Source of the DNA: Peribacillus asahii | GTDB taxonomy: Bacteria > Bacillota > Bacilli > Bacillales > DSM-1321 | Assembly (NCBI RefSeq): GCF_003570725.1 | Contig: NZ_QWVS01000014.1 | Span: 1-64,000 of the forward strand | Direction of reading: 5' to 3' | Length of the DNA: 64,000 nt | Part shown: in pieces, positions 16,988-26,332 of the stretch | Numbering within the stretch: position 1 is the stretch's first letter | Layout: each line of letters opens with the position of its first letter | Notes under the pieces: generated by a model | Told to the model about the DNA's origin: nothing | The model's input: the letters and a program-made list of their open reading frames with translations, nothing else | Database searches by the model: none | Program-made: the position numbers and the translations under genes

Positions 16988-17648
16988 TAATATTATTATG
17001 CTTTTACCGGAAATTAAAGAAAGTATCGCTCAAACGTTTATGATGGTTGCGATTTCGCTATCGGCAGCTGTACTGTTTGGGACGTCACTAGGCGTGTACG
17101 TGTTCTTAACGGAAAAGGGCTCTATTCGGCCGAATGCGGTTGCTAATCGCTTCTTAAATTATACGATCAACTTAGTTCGTTCGTTTCCATTTATTATTTT
17201 ACTCGTTGTGTTAATTCCGTTTACGCGTTTAGTTGCTGGAACAACGGTTGGACCACTAGCAGCATCGGTACCGCTATCTATCGCAGCGATTCCGTATTTT
17301 GCGCGTTTAGTAGAACAGGCGTTAAAGGAAGTGCCACATGGAACAATCGAGGCAGCAATTGCACTTGGTGCGCCGAAGCGTTACATCATTAAAGAGGTAC
17401 TATTAAACGAAGCACGTTCAGGTATTATTTTAGCTTTAACCGTGACGACAATTAGCTTTATTTCATATTCCGCGATGGCTGGAATGGTTGGCGGCGGCGG
17501 TATTGGCGATTTAGCAATTCGCTACGGCTACTACCGTTTCCAAACAGATGTCATGATTTTCATGGTGCTGTTGTTAGTTATCATCGTACAGGTGGTGCAG
17601 TTTATCGGTAATTTATTAGCGAAGAAGCTAGATCGCCGTCATATTTAG
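16980..17648 (+). CDS. metI: MetI-type ABC permease
   Basis: 222-residue inner-membrane subunit of a MetNIQ-type importer with about five TM segments. The EAA loop is visible as [19 protein letters not shown] (residues ~125-143), and the C-terminal [18 protein letters not shown] is a strong family mark. TTAGGAGGCGT is the ribosome site. The gene is intact, unlike its ATPase, and overlaps it. It would pair with the MetQ-like lipoprotein encoded divergently at 10641. Confidence 0.88.
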   Translation: MFDNIIMLLPEIKESIAQTFMMVAISLSAAVLFGTSLGVYVFLTEKGSIRPNAVANRFLNYTINLVRSFPFIILLVVLIPFTRLVAGTTVGPLAASVPLSIAAIPYFARLVEQALKEVPHGTIEAAIALGAPKRYIIKEVLLNEARSGIILALTVTTISFISYSAMAGMVGGGGIGDLAIRYGYYRFQTDVMIFMVLLLVIIVQVVQFIGNLLAKKLDRRHI

Positions 17649-17660
17649 GGGGAGATTTGT

Positions 17661-18851
17661 ATGGTAAAAACAATAAAAGAAACAGTGCCGATTGATATTC
17701 ATTCGGGCGCTTTTGAAGAGTTAGTAAAAGCAATCGAGGAAGATGCAGAGAAGCGTCGTCGTAAAGATGAGCGTCTGCTGCCGTATAAGGCATTTCAGCT
17801 TATTAAAGAGGCAAGGCTTGGAGCCATTCGTTTGCCGAAGAATCTTGGTGGTGCTGGTGTGACGAATGTTGAGCTATTTGAGGTTATAAGAAAATTAGCG
17901 AAGGCTGATCCGGATGTAGCTCATGCATTGCGCGCGCATTTTGTGTTTGTCGAGGATAATTTAGCAGCACCGTCAAGCGCAGAGCGTACGCGTCGTTTGC
18001 AAATTGTAGCGAAGGGAGATTTAGTCGGCAATGCGACGACGGAAGTCTCATCTAATCCACAAGGAGCAAAGCAGTATGAAACTGTGCTGAGCAAGGTGGG
18101 AGATGATTATGTGTTAAACGGTAAGAAGTTTTTTACAACAGGTACTTTATATGCGGATTGGGTATCGGTCGTATCGGCTGGTGAAGGAGATACGGTATTT
18201 GTGAGCTTTATCCCGACGAACCGTGAAGGCGTGGCTATTTATGACGACTGGGACGGTTTTGGACAGCAGCTAACAGCGAGTGGCACGACAACGTTTACAA
18301 ATACGCCAGTGAAAAGTTATGAGGCGGTCGAGCTGAAGCGTGAAAAGCAAAGTTATGTGGCGATTCGTCAGCTATTTTTACAGGCGGTCGTAGCAGGAAT
18401 TGTCGAGGCGATTGTAGAGGATGGTGTAAAGCTATTAAAGGGGCGTAAGCGAACATTTACGCACGGTTCGTCAGCTACAGCAAATGAAGATCCACTGCTT
18501 TTACTAACAATTGGTGAAATTCAAGCAACGGCGTTTACATTGAAGACGTTAATTCGTGAGGCTGCGCAGGCATTAGATGAGGCGTTGCTGCAAGGTACGC
18601 AGCAGTCTAAGCATGAGGCGGCATTGAAAACAGTGTATGTAAAAGTCATTGGTGAGCAGCTGGCGTTGCAGGTGGCCACGAAGCTATTTGATGTCGGTGG
18701 TGCATCTGCGACGAGACGTGATCAGCATTTAGATCGTCATTGGCGTAACATTCGCACGATCGCCTCGCACAACCCGAGCTCGTATAAGCTGAAGGATGTC
18801 GGCAATTATGTAGTGAACGGGCATGAATTACCGATTAACGGTTATTATTAA
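17661..18851 (+). CDS. DszC/SfnB-like acyl-CoA dehydrogenase-fold monooxygenase
   Basis: 396-residue flavoprotein of the acyl-CoA dehydrogenase fold. The flavin region reads GNATTEVSSNPQG, with YVLNGKKFFTTGTLYADWV and then IYDDWDGFGQQLTASGTT, which fits the sulfur branch (DszC, SfnB) that oxygenates organosulfur compounds with reduced flavin rather than true acyl-CoA dehydrogenases. The catalytic Glu of the latter is not apparent. GGGGGAGATTTGT precedes the ATG, 12 bp after metI. It is probably co-transcribed with the other monooxygenases. Substrate unknown. Confidence 0.8.
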   Translation: MVKTIKETVPIDIHSGAFEELVKAIEEDAEKRRRKDERLLPYKAFQLIKEARLGAIRLPKNLGGAGVTNVELFEVIRKLAKADPDVAHALRAHFVFVEDNLAAPSSAERTRRLQIVAKGDLVGNATTEVSSNPQGAKQYETVLSKVGDDYVLNGKKFFTTGTLYADWVSVVSAGEGDTVFVSFIPTNREGVAIYDDWDGFGQQLTASGTTTFTNTPVKSYEAVELKREKQSYVAIRQLFLQAVVAGIVEAIVEDGVKLLKGRKRTFTHGSSATANEDPLLLLTIGEIQATAFTLKTLIREAAQALDEALLQGTQQSKHEAALKTVYVKVIGEQLALQVATKLFDVGGASATRRDQHLDRHWRNIRTIASHNPSSYKLKDVGNYVVNGHELPINGYY

Positions 18852-18862
18852 AGGAGAATTTT

Positions 18863-19990
18863 ATGTCTGAATTTTTTTATTATCAAACGGTGCCGATTGA
18901 GTTCGGTGTGGGGAAATTACAAAACTTGCCGGACATTATTCGGGAGCGCGGCTATCACAAGGGGTTATTAATTACCACGAAGTCTATTGTTGCGAACGGC
19001 ATAGCGGAGCGTGTTGTAGCGGAAAGTGGCGGGTTGATTACTGATTTCACATATGGTATTCAGCCAAATCCAACGGTGCAAAATACCGATAATTGTATCG
19101 AGGTGCTGCGTAGTGGTAAGTATGATTTTGCAGTCGCGTTAGGTGGCGGCAGTGTGCTTGATTGTGCAAAGGTGGCGACCGCTTTAGCACCTACTACTGC
19201 GACGACACAGCGCTTTTTTGATGGGGAGTTTGTGCTAACGGAGCCAGGGCTGCCGCTTATTGCGGTGCCAACGACGGCTGGTACGGCGAGTGAAATTACG
19301 CGTGTATCGGTATTAAGTGATCCGGTATCGGGTCGCAAGCGGCCGTTTAATAGTCCTTTTCTGTATCCAGTGTACGCATTGATTGACCCCCTTTTAACAA
19401 TGAGCTGTAACAAAAAGGTGACGGCATCGAGTGGTATTGATGTGCTAGCACATTCGCTAGAGGCTTTATATAGTAAGCTTCATCAGCCGTTTACTGATTT
19501 GTTTGCGAAGCATGCGGCATCGCTCGTATTCCGCTATTTACAGACGGCATACGATGAGCCGGATAATGTTGAGGCGCGCACGAAAATGGCGGAAGCATCT
19601 GTGGCAGCGGGCATGGCGTTTAATATTACGCAAACGGCAGCTGCACATGCATGCTCGTATCCGCTAACAGAAATGTTAGACATTCCGCACGGTGAGGCGT
19701 GTGCGTTTACGTTGCCAAATTTTTGGGTGTTAAATGCGCAGGATGAGGTAGAGGGGGCGCGCTTGCAGGAAATTAGCCGTGAGCTAGGCTTCCGTGATGC
19801 GGCTCATTTAGCTGAGCGCGTAGAGGAATTGAAGCAGCATTTAGAACTTCGTATGAGTTTGCAGGAAATCGGTGTTGAAACCGAGGAGCAGCTGCAGCAA
19901 ATTGTTGAGGCGAGCTTTGCACCGAATATTCATAATAATCCTGTAACTTTAACGAAGGAAAGCTTGTACGCGTTTTATAAAAGTATATAG
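18863..19990 (+). CDS. iron-containing (group III) alcohol dehydrogenase
   Basis: 375-residue NAD(P)-dependent dehydrogenase. The cofactor loop is VALGGGSVLDCAKV, followed by LPLIAVPTTAGTASEITRVS. Metal ligands are the Asp and His of GIDVLAHSLEAL and the His residues in AAAHACSYPLTEM and IPHGEACAF. Last gene of the sulfur operon, 11 bp after the DszC-like gene and before a terminator. It could reduce an aldehyde or ketone left after desulfonation. That link is inference from context. Confidence 0.85.
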   Translation: MSEFFYYQTVPIEFGVGKLQNLPDIIRERGYHKGLLITTKSIVANGIAERVVAESGGLITDFTYGIQPNPTVQNTDNCIEVLRSGKYDFAVALGGGSVLDCAKVATALAPTTATTQRFFDGEFVLTEPGLPLIAVPTTAGTASEITRVSVLSDPVSGRKRPFNSPFLYPVYALIDPLLTMSCNKKVTASSGIDVLAHSLEALYSKLHQPFTDLFAKHAASLVFRYLQTAYDEPDNVEARTKMAEASVAAGMAFNITQTAAAHACSYPLTEMLDIPHGEACAFTLPNFWVLNAQDEVEGARLQEISRELGFRDAAHLAERVEELKQHLELRMSLQEIGVETEEQLQQIVEASFAPNIHNNPVTLTKESLYAFYKSI

Positions 19991-19996
19991 AGGAAG

Positions 19997-20035
19997 GCTG
20001 CTCGAAAAGCAATATTTCTTGAGCAGCCTTTTTCT
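19997..20035 (+). terminator. terminator of the sulfur operon
   Basis: AGGCTGCTC pairs with GAGCAGCCT around a loop of about 18 nt, followed by TTTTC. It ends the operon after the alcohol dehydrogenase. Confidence 0.75.
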
Positions 20036-20036
20036 G

Positions 20037-20182
20037 TCATAATATTTCGATTTCTGTAATATATGATTCTTTTCCTTTAAGATAAGCTCCAACTGCATTT
20101 AATTTATCTTCAAATGTAAATTTACCCATAAAAAATACACCCCAATTGTTAGTTTTGTGTCTAACAATTGGGGTGCAGTCAA
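20037..20182 (-). mobile_element. IS3-family left-end scar with truncated orfA
   Basis: On the minus strand an ATG at 20129 starts MGKFTFEDKLNAV with YLKGKESYIT, the N-terminus of an IS3/IS150-type transposase orfA, but it stops after 30 residues. Ahead of it is a 15-bp inverted repeat, CACCCCAATTGTTAG and its complement (20138-20175), typical of the region between the terminal repeat and orfA. TGACTGCACCCC at about 20171-20182 looks like the terminal repeat. The rest of the element is gone, abutting the operon terminator. Confidence 0.6.
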
Positions 20183-20236
20183 GCCGCTCAATGACGTTAC
20201 GTAGTTCGCGAATATTGCCAGGCCAATCATATTGAA
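20181..20236 (-). pseudogene. fragment of a sigma-54-dependent activator
   Basis: About 18 codons remain: QYDWPGNIRELRNVIERL. This is the sensor II/C-terminal end of the AAA+ domain of NtrC-type enhancer-binding proteins. The IS3-type end cuts it on one side and unrelated AT-rich DNA on the other. A regulator of this type (SfnR-like) is a plausible former activator of the adjacent organosulfur genes. Confidence 0.65.
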
Positions 20237-20554
20237 CTTAAAATTAACTTATACTATAGCTATAATGTTTTCACAAAAAGGGAGATTCACGCATTTTAAT
20301 GATTGAGTGCTTTGTTTTGAATAAATTTATTCATATATATAGTATTACAGACCACTTACTCACCATTTTGCTAACGTACTTATTTTTTTGAACTAAACGT
20401 ATTTAACTAAACTAATTTTGAACTTTTAACAAGCGCCTTGATATATCAAAATTTTTAAGACTTATTTAGTTCAGTTAAACTAGTTTGATTTTGCTTAATA
20501 AGATTGACTAGGCGAAATTCGATAAAAACTATTTAAATATAATATTTCGTAAGT
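20237..20554. other. AT-rich intergenic DNA
   Basis: Only very short frames are present. Several TTAACTAAAC / TTCAGTTAAAC-like short repeats (20390-20490) occur, but no gene or clear RNA is recognised. Confidence 0.3.
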
Positions 20555-20690
20555 GATAACCCGTTATTTTTGGTATTTTATTCAAAATTATATATATTAA
20601 TATAGTTTAAAAATGAGAGAATACGTCATGTTTAACCTAATATACACATCAAAATCATCTTAAAGTCCATTTATACGGGCTTTTTTTCTT
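20555..20690 (+). repeat. dispersed noncoding repeat, copy 1
   Basis: About 140 bp similar to 29243-29385. Shared blocks are ATAACCCGT, TATATATATTAATATA, GAATAC, TTTAAC, ATATACA(C/T)ATCAAAATCA and TTAAAGTCCATTTA. The 3' end forms an AAAGTCC/GGGCTTT hairpin followed by TTTTTT, so each copy ends like a transcript. Confidence 0.6.
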
Positions 20691-21211
20691 GGGAAAAGTT
20701 TATAAAACTTCATACACCTTTGTTAATGTTTTATTCAGCAAACCTCGATCAATTATATAATGATTTTTTAGATAAACTTTGCAGTCATGAAAAAAAGTGA
20801 ATTACAAAGTAAAAGAAGAAACAAACGCCAAAACGACTAAGGAAACTATTCTTAGTCGTTTTGGTGTTGAATGACAATAAAATATTTCAAACACCATCAG
20901 GATTTTTATGAAGAGAGCTTCTTGACGCTGTAATGCTAACAAAGATTATTTCACACAAAAGTAATATTTTGGTAAAGATATCGATAGAATATATATTAAT
21001 GCTGTTATCCCTAAACATGCTTCAAAATTAATTTTATTTACTAAAGGGGCATTAATAAGTTTATCTAACATATATAGAAGACTGATTATAAAAAGTGTCG
21101 CTTGAAACTAACCACTTTTTCTTTATTGATGTGAATACAAAGGAAAGTGGGGTGAATATAATAGGAATATACATTTGATTGTAGTTTAAATAAGAAAGTG
21201 AGCGGGAAATT
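20691..21211. other. intergenic DNA with two hairpins
   Basis: No gene is supported. It holds the strong hairpin listed at 20827 and, at 21110-21157, a CCACTTT/AAAGTGG pair around a 25-nt loop. Otherwise AT-rich. Confidence 0.3.
20827..20868. terminator. strong isolated hairpin
   Basis: CGCCAAAACGACTAAG pairs with CTTAGTCGTTTTGGTG (one G-T) around a 9-nt loop. There is no gene immediately upstream, so it may end a small or lost transcript. Confidence 0.5.
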
Positions 21212-21382
21212 TTGAAGATATCTGAGGTATATAAAAGGTATTTAAATGGAGAGAAATTTAAAAATATACGTGAAATCAATCTTGGGTATTTACCTATAAA
21301 ACAACCAGTTGATTTAGTGGGGCGTTCACCCATTATGCAAGAACTGGCTAAAAAACATTCAAGACATGTAAATAATAAATAA
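21212..21382 (+). CDS. small protein of unknown function (56 aa)
   Basis: A TTG at 21212 opens a 56-codon frame: basic, soluble, with LNGEKFKNIREINLGYLP, then VDLVGRSPIMQELAKKHS. Composition looks like a true protein and differs from the AT-rich noise around it. The upstream AAGAAAGTGAGCGGG gives only a moderate ribosome site. It converges on the minus-strand gene at 21419 with a shared terminator between them. Could be the C-terminal remnant of a longer protein. Function unknown. Confidence 0.45.
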   Translation: MKISEVYKRYLNGEKFKNIREINLGYLPIKQPVDLVGRSPIMQELAKKHSRHVNNK

Positions 21383-21415
21383 AACCCCGCTTTATTGTAC
21401 AAACGGGGAATAATA
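21383..21415. terminator. bidirectional terminator
   Basis: CCCCG...CGGGG stem (AACCCCGCTTT / AACGGGGAATAAT) between two convergent small genes. Confidence 0.6.
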
Positions 21416-21418
21416 ATG

Positions 21419-21610
21419 CTAGTTGATTTTTTTGTATTGCATCATTCTTTTTACTAATGGATCCGTTTTACTAACGTGAATAGGTTTAACCATGCTTCCA
21501 GTTATTTTGTTAGTTTGTTTAGCACTTTGGTTAGTGCTTGTTTCACCCAATTTTCTCGCGGCCCGATTTCTTATATCTTGTATTCTAATTGGAGTTTTAG
21601 CGTTGCTCAT
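21419..21610 (-). CDS. small basic protein of unknown function (63 aa)
   Basis: The start at 21610 (MSNAKTPIRIQDIRNRAARK) follows AAAGGAGTGATATAT; the longer frame to 21652 lacks a ribosome site. Hydrophilic and Lys/Arg/Thr-rich, ending in DPLVKRMMQYKKIN. No family recognised. It lies 57 bp downstream of the two-TM protein gene on the same strand, so the pair may form an operon. Confidence 0.6.
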   Translation of the reverse strand: MSNAKTPIRIQDIRNRAARKLGETSTNQSAKQTNKITGSMVKPIHVSKTDPLVKRMMQYKKIN

Positions 21611-21667
21611 ATATATCACTCCTTTATTCAATGATATGTAACAATCTTTCATTCGTCAAGAATAGAT

Positions 21668-22609
21668 TCATGCTCCATTTCCGTCATCACTAGTGCTTGT
21701 TAAAGCCACCATGTACTCGATATTTTCAATATTTTTACTGATTGTATTATGTAATAGTTCAAAAAGGTATCTGTCTAAAATATCAAAGGGATAAGTATAG
21801 CTGCTAATAACAGTAACATACTCATCTACACCGTAACAAAAATAGAAAACAAGATAATTCTTTTTTAATATGCTATCCTGATTATGTTTGTTAAAAATTG
21901 CGGATTCCCCTGTTTCTTTAGTTTCTTCGACTAATTCATGTAACTCTTCGGGTATAGCTCCGGTATATACATTATATGAAAACGCGGCATGGAGCGGGTG
22001 ATTTTTGTATCCCGCTTGAATCTCTGCTAAAAAATACTCTAATACCTCTTTATAATCGATGCTTGAATCATTTAAAAATTCAAGTGTTCTTCCGGTCGCA
22101 TGATCACTAGTCAAATAGGCCATAAGCTTAGCTTTAGTTCCGCTGATTTCAACAGTTTCAATAGCCGCTTGCTCAATATTGTCTACTTCAAATTCCATAT
22201 TGAAAAACTTAAATCTTTTTAAACGTTTAAAAGCAACAGGAAGTATCAAAAATAAAAGCATCCAAATTAAAAGTAAAAAGAGTCCTCGAAAGATAATTTT
22301 ATTAAAATTGGATTCAACAATAGGTTTAACTAAAATAGTTAACCATGTTTCTTTCTCTTGGGAGCTACTGCTTGAAGGACTTTCTATTGTTTTTACATTC
22401 GATTTTGCCTCAGATGATCCATTCTTTTCTGATTGTAGAAAGAGTTCTTTTGGATTCTCTTTGAGAGTATGTTGAAAAAGTAGAAGTGAAGCAAGTATCA
22501 TCCAAGTTAAAATCAGAATTATCCCCGAAGTGTATATGTATGGAATTAAAAAATTAATCCATTGAAAAAATGATCTTCTTTCCTCATTCTCCGTATTAAT
22601 GCGAGGCAC
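21668..22609 (-). CDS. two-TM membrane protein of unknown function
   Basis: 313 residues. A first TM segment lies at ~25-50 (IPYIYTSGIILILTWMIL). An extracytoplasmic linker rich in Ser/Glu/Lys follows (~50-90), then a second TM at ~105-128 (IIFRGLFLLLIWMLLFLIL). A soluble cytoplasmic domain occupies ~130-313, with EVDNIEQAAIETVEISGTKAK and YKEVLEYFLAEIQ. This layout resembles bacterial signalling or effector-anchoring proteins with a C-terminal sensor domain, but no family is recognised. An AAGGAGGG ribosome site precedes it. The small protein at 21419 follows. Confidence 0.65.
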   Translation of the reverse strand: MPRINTENEERRSFFQWINFLIPYIYTSGIILILTWMILASLLLFQHTLKENPKELFLQSEKNGSSEAKSNVKTIESPSSSSSQEKETWLTILVKPIVESNFNKIIFRGLFLLLIWMLLFLILPVAFKRLKRFKFFNMEFEVDNIEQAAIETVEISGTKAKLMAYLTSDHATGRTLEFLNDSSIDYKEVLEYFLAEIQAGYKNHPLHAAFSYNVYTGAIPEELHELVEETKETGESAIFNKHNQDSILKKNYLVFYFCYGVDEYVTVISSYTYPFDILDRYLFELLHNTISKNIENIEYMVALTSTSDDGNGA

Positions 22610-22964
22610 TATTTTCCCTCCTTTTTTTCATTCTATCGAAATGTTTTCTATCTAACAATAGAACAATAGATTGTAAACCATCTAATCTTAAAAGTTTATT
22701 AACAGCATCTTTTGAGAAATTTGGATATCTATATTAAAGTTTATAAGAGATTGTGAAGGTTTGTACGTAAAATACCATGTAAGAATGTATTTTCTGTGGT
22801 GAGACATAGCCTTATGGTTGGACTAACAGAAAAGGTTAGTTAAATGGCGATTGATTCGATTGAATAAAGAATACATGATAAAATGGGGACGATTGAAGAA
22901 AAATAGTATAGACTTCTAAAATATAGATGCCTTTCGACAAATAGAAAGGAAGGAGCGGGAGTAC
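22610..22964. other. intergenic, promoters only
   Basis: Divergent region between the two-TM protein and the SNF2 helicase. No coding frame is supported. The helicase ribosome site AGGAAGGAGCGGG is at its right end. Confidence 0.4.
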
Positions 22965-25900
22965 ATGGATATAAAAGTAAATTACAAGATCATAAAAGAA
23001 ATGTGCGGTACCGTCTCCTTCAAAAGAGGAGACTCTTTTTATCGAGCGAGTAAAGTAACATTTAATCAGTATAGCTCTGATTTCTGTGAAGCCACCGTTA
23101 ATGGAACGGAAGACTTTCATGTCACAATTGAACAAGACGGGACAGGGAACATTCAGACGAAATGCAGCTGTCCTACGCTACCGAATTTTCAAAAGTGTTG
23201 CCAACACATTGCAGCAGTTTTATTAGCTATTTATGAACACCAACGTCAAGGAACGTTTCCTATCGATGTACAGGGTATGCAACCCAATCATGGAGAGCTG
23301 ACAGAAGAATTCATAACGCTCTTCAATGACAGGCCAACTCGAACAAGTGGACATCAGCTTCATTTTGAAAAAAGGAAGGTACTTGATGCCATGTTTACCT
23401 GTAAACCGTTCTCCATCGGGAACGGTCAGTACTTGTTTGGAATAGAAGTAAAGATTGGTCATATGAAGCTACAAAATATTCGAGACTTTCTACAGAACGT
23501 AAAACATGGGGAACCTAGTACATTATCCTCTACATTTAAGTATGATCCAAGCCTTCATTGCTTTTCAAACGATTCAGATGCAGTTATTCATCAACTCATT
23601 CGGGTCGTCCAGGATGAAAAGTCCTTTTTGGAAGCATTACCGAACCTTTCTGACTGTACAGTTCGTAATCAAACATTACTTATTCCACCATCCACTTGGA
23701 TGGGGCTCGTTCCTTTATTGACAAAGACTCCATTGGTAACGATTGAGCATAATGGTCATTCTTTTGAGAGCCTGCGAATTTTGGATGGACCACCTCCTTT
23801 ACAGTTTACATTCGAAGAAATCGAAGGTGACGATTACCAATTGACGATTAAAGGATTTGATCGAATGGTCGTTTTGAATTCCTATAGTTCTGTGCTATGT
23901 GACGGAACAGTCTTTCAGTTAGAAGGAAAAGACTGTGAACGATTATCTAAACTAAAGCAAATGCTGGCAACTCCGGATACGAATCACATTCCAATTCCAC
24001 ATGAAAAAATGGATTTTTTTCTAAAAAAGATCGTACCAGGTATGGAAAAAATCGGCGATGTCCAACTGTCTAAAGCGTTATCTCAGGAGATGACGAAAAC
24101 ACCGCTTGTTGCCAAGCTTTACTTAGATCGTCTGAAAAATCGTCTGCTTGCAGGACTAGAATTTCAATACGAAAATGTTGTTATTCAACCATTGGAAAGC
24201 CGCGACATCCCAACAGGACCGATGATTATAAGGGATATGGAAAAGGAAGAGGAAATCCTTCAACTCATGGAGGGGAGCGGGTTTTCCAAAACAGAGGGCG
24301 GTTATTATATGCAAAATGAAGCACTGGAATATGAATTTTTATATCATGTTGTTCCAAAGCTTCATCCGCTCGTCCAAATTTATGCGACAACCGCTGTTCG
24401 AAATCGTATTGTGAGAAAGAATGCTCATCCAAAAATTAGAGTGAAGGTGAAAAAAGAACGCACCAATTGGCTGGAATTTAAATTTGAGATGGACGGAATT
24501 GCTGACAAGCAGATTCGGGAGATTTTAGCAGCACTAGAAGAAAAGCGAAAATATTACCGTCTTCCAAATGGATCATTTCTATCTCTCGAGACCAAGGAAA
24601 TGAAAGAAATCCATCGTTTTCTGAATGAAGTTCCGGTTCAGGATGAAGATTTTGAAGCTAGTCTAAATATGCCTATTATTCAAAGTCTTAAACACCTGGA
24701 TTTTATTGATGATAGTCAAGTTTTCACAGTAGAGGAATCGTTCAGTCAGTTTCTTGATCATATACGTAACCCAGGTAATTTGAATTTTGAGGTGCCACAA
24801 AGTTTAGACAACATATTAAGGGACTATCAAAAACATGGATATAAATGGATGAAAGCACTTGCTAGCTATGGATTTGGCGGTGTTCTAGCCGATGATATGG
24901 GGCTTGGTAAAACATTGCAAAGTATTACATTTATTGTTTCTGAGCTTTCAAGCATTCGTGATAGGAGGCTTCCAGTTCTCATTGTTTGCCCGTCATCCTT
25001 AACGTATAACTGGTTACATGAAATGATGAAATTTGCTCCTAATCTTCAAGCAATCGTCATAGATGGGAATAAAGCGGATCGAAAAGAGCTGCAAAAGGAT
25101 ATCAAAGATATAGATGTCATTATTACGTCCTACCCGTTACTACGTCAGGATATAAAGTGGTATGAGAACCAAACATTTCATACTGTTTTCTTTGATGAGG
25201 CACAGACATTTAAAAATCCATTGACCCAAACCGCTCGAGCTGTTAAAAGGATACGGGCAGATAATCGTTTTGGCCTCACAGGAACACCGGTGGAAAATTC
25301 ACTTGAAGAGCTTTGGTCAATTTATCATATTGTCTTTCCGCAGCTATTCCAAGGATTAAAGGAATATAGCCATCTTTCAAGGAAAACAATTGCTCGAAGG
25401 GTTCGTCCGTTTTTATTTCGTAGAATGAAAGAGGACGTACTTATTGAGTTACCTGAAAAAACGGAGTCGCTAGAAGTATCAGAGCTGCTGCCTGAACAAA
25501 AGAAGCTTTATGCAGCATATTTGGCGAAGCTGCGACATGATACACTGAAACACCTGGACAAGGATACTATTCGAAAAAATCGTATTAGAATTTTAGCAGG
25601 ATTGACAAGATTACGACAGATTTGTTGTCATCCAGCCTTGTTTGTAGAGGGCTATACGGGAAGCTCAGCAAAATACGATCAGTTGCTACAAATACTAGAA
25701 GAATCGAGACTTTCAGGGAGAAGGGTGTTAATATTTTCCCAATTCACAAAAATGCTTAAGCTGATAGGTAAAGAGATAACAATGCGAGGTCAAACGTATT
25801 TCTATCTTGATGGACAAACCCCTTCAGAGGAACGAGTGGAAATCTGCAATCGATTTAATGATGGTGAGCGGGATTTGTTTCTTATTTCTTTAAAAGCAGG

Positions 25901-26177
25901 AGGTACAGGACTAAACCTAACAGGTGCGGATACAGTTATCTTATATGACCTTTGGTGGAATCCTGCGGTCGAGGAGCAAGCGACAGACCGTGCTCATCGA
26001 ATGGGCCAGAAAAATGTTGTACAGGTTATCAAGCTTGTTGCCCGTGGCACAATAGAAGAAAAAATGAATGAACTTCAGGAAAAAAAGAGAGAGCTTATTG
26101 CAGACATTATCGATTCAGAAGAAAAAGCATCAGTTATGTTAACCGAAGAGGATATTCGTGAAATTTTAATGATATAA
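22965..26177 (+). CDS. SWIM/SNF2 family helicase-like ATPase
   Basis: 1070-residue SWI2/SNF2 ATPase. The N-terminus carries a SWIM zinc finger (CSCPTLPNFQKCCQH, residues ~65-80). A long middle region follows, then the two RecA lobes from ~625: motif I LADDMGLGKTLQSI, the DEAQ box FFDEAQTFKNP, motif III FGLTGTPVENSLEELW, and in lobe 2 SLKAGGTGLNLTGADTV and QATDRAHRMGQ. Such proteins translocate on double-stranded DNA and remodel DNA-protein complexes. The bacterial role is often unclear. It is full length for the Bacillus family, with a strong ribosome site and a terminator after it. Monocistronic. Confidence 0.92.
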   Translation: MDIKVNYKIIKEMCGTVSFKRGDSFYRASKVTFNQYSSDFCEATVNGTEDFHVTIEQDGTGNIQTKCSCPTLPNFQKCCQHIAAVLLAIYEHQRQGTFPIDVQGMQPNHGELTEEFITLFNDRPTRTSGHQLHFEKRKVLDAMFTCKPFSIGNGQYLFGIEVKIGHMKLQNIRDFLQNVKHGEPSTLSSTFKYDPSLHCFSNDSDAVIHQLIRVVQDEKSFLEALPNLSDCTVRNQTLLIPPSTWMGLVPLLTKTPLVTIEHNGHSFESLRILDGPPPLQFTFEEIEGDDYQLTIKGFDRMVVLNSYSSVLCDGTVFQLEGKDCERLSKLKQMLATPDTNHIPIPHEKMDFFLKKIVPGMEKIGDVQLSKALSQEMTKTPLVAKLYLDRLKNRLLAGLEFQYENVVIQPLESRDIPTGPMIIRDMEKEEEILQLMEGSGFSKTEGGYYMQNEALEYEFLYHVVPKLHPLVQIYATTAVRNRIVRKNAHPKIRVKVKKERTNWLEFKFEMDGIADKQIREILAALEEKRKYYRLPNGSFLSLETKEMKEIHRFLNEVPVQDEDFEASLNMPIIQSLKHLDFIDDSQVFTVEESFSQFLDHIRNPGNLNFEVPQSLDNILRDYQKHGYKWMKALASYGFGGVLADDMGLGKTLQSITFIVSELSSIRDRRLPVLIVCPSSLTYNWLHEMMKFAPNLQAIVIDGNKADRKELQKDIKDIDVIITSYPLLRQDIKWYENQTFHTVFFDEAQTFKNPLTQTARAVKRIRADNRFGLTGTPVENSLEELWSIYHIVFPQLFQGLKEYSHLSRKTIARRVRPFLFRRMKEDVLIELPEKTESLEVSELLPEQKKLYAAYLAKLRHDTLKHLDKDTIRKNRIRILAGLTRLRQICCHPALFVEGYTGSSAKYDQLLQILEESRLSGRRVLIFSQFTKMLKLIGKEITMRGQTYFYLDGQTPSEERVEICNRFNDGERDLFLISLKAGGTGLNLTGADTVILYDLWWNPAVEEQATDRAHRMGQKNVVQVIKLVARGTIEEKMNELQEKKRELIADIIDSEEKASVMLTEEDIREILMI

Positions 26178-26188
26178 AAAATTAAGAG

Positions 26189-26222
26189 AGGCACTACTTT
26201 CGTATGGAGTAGTGTTTTTTCT
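26189..26222 (+). terminator. SNF2 gene terminator
   Basis: CACTACT/AGTAGTG stem around TTTCGTATGG, followed by TTTTTT. Confidence 0.8.
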
Positions 26223-26332
26223 AACGTTTTAGGGTGGGATATTAACTTACTTACATTAGTTTATATAATTTAAGAAGAATATCTACATCTTTAAGCAAAA
26301 TAATACCGAGACGAATGGAGGACAGCACTAAC

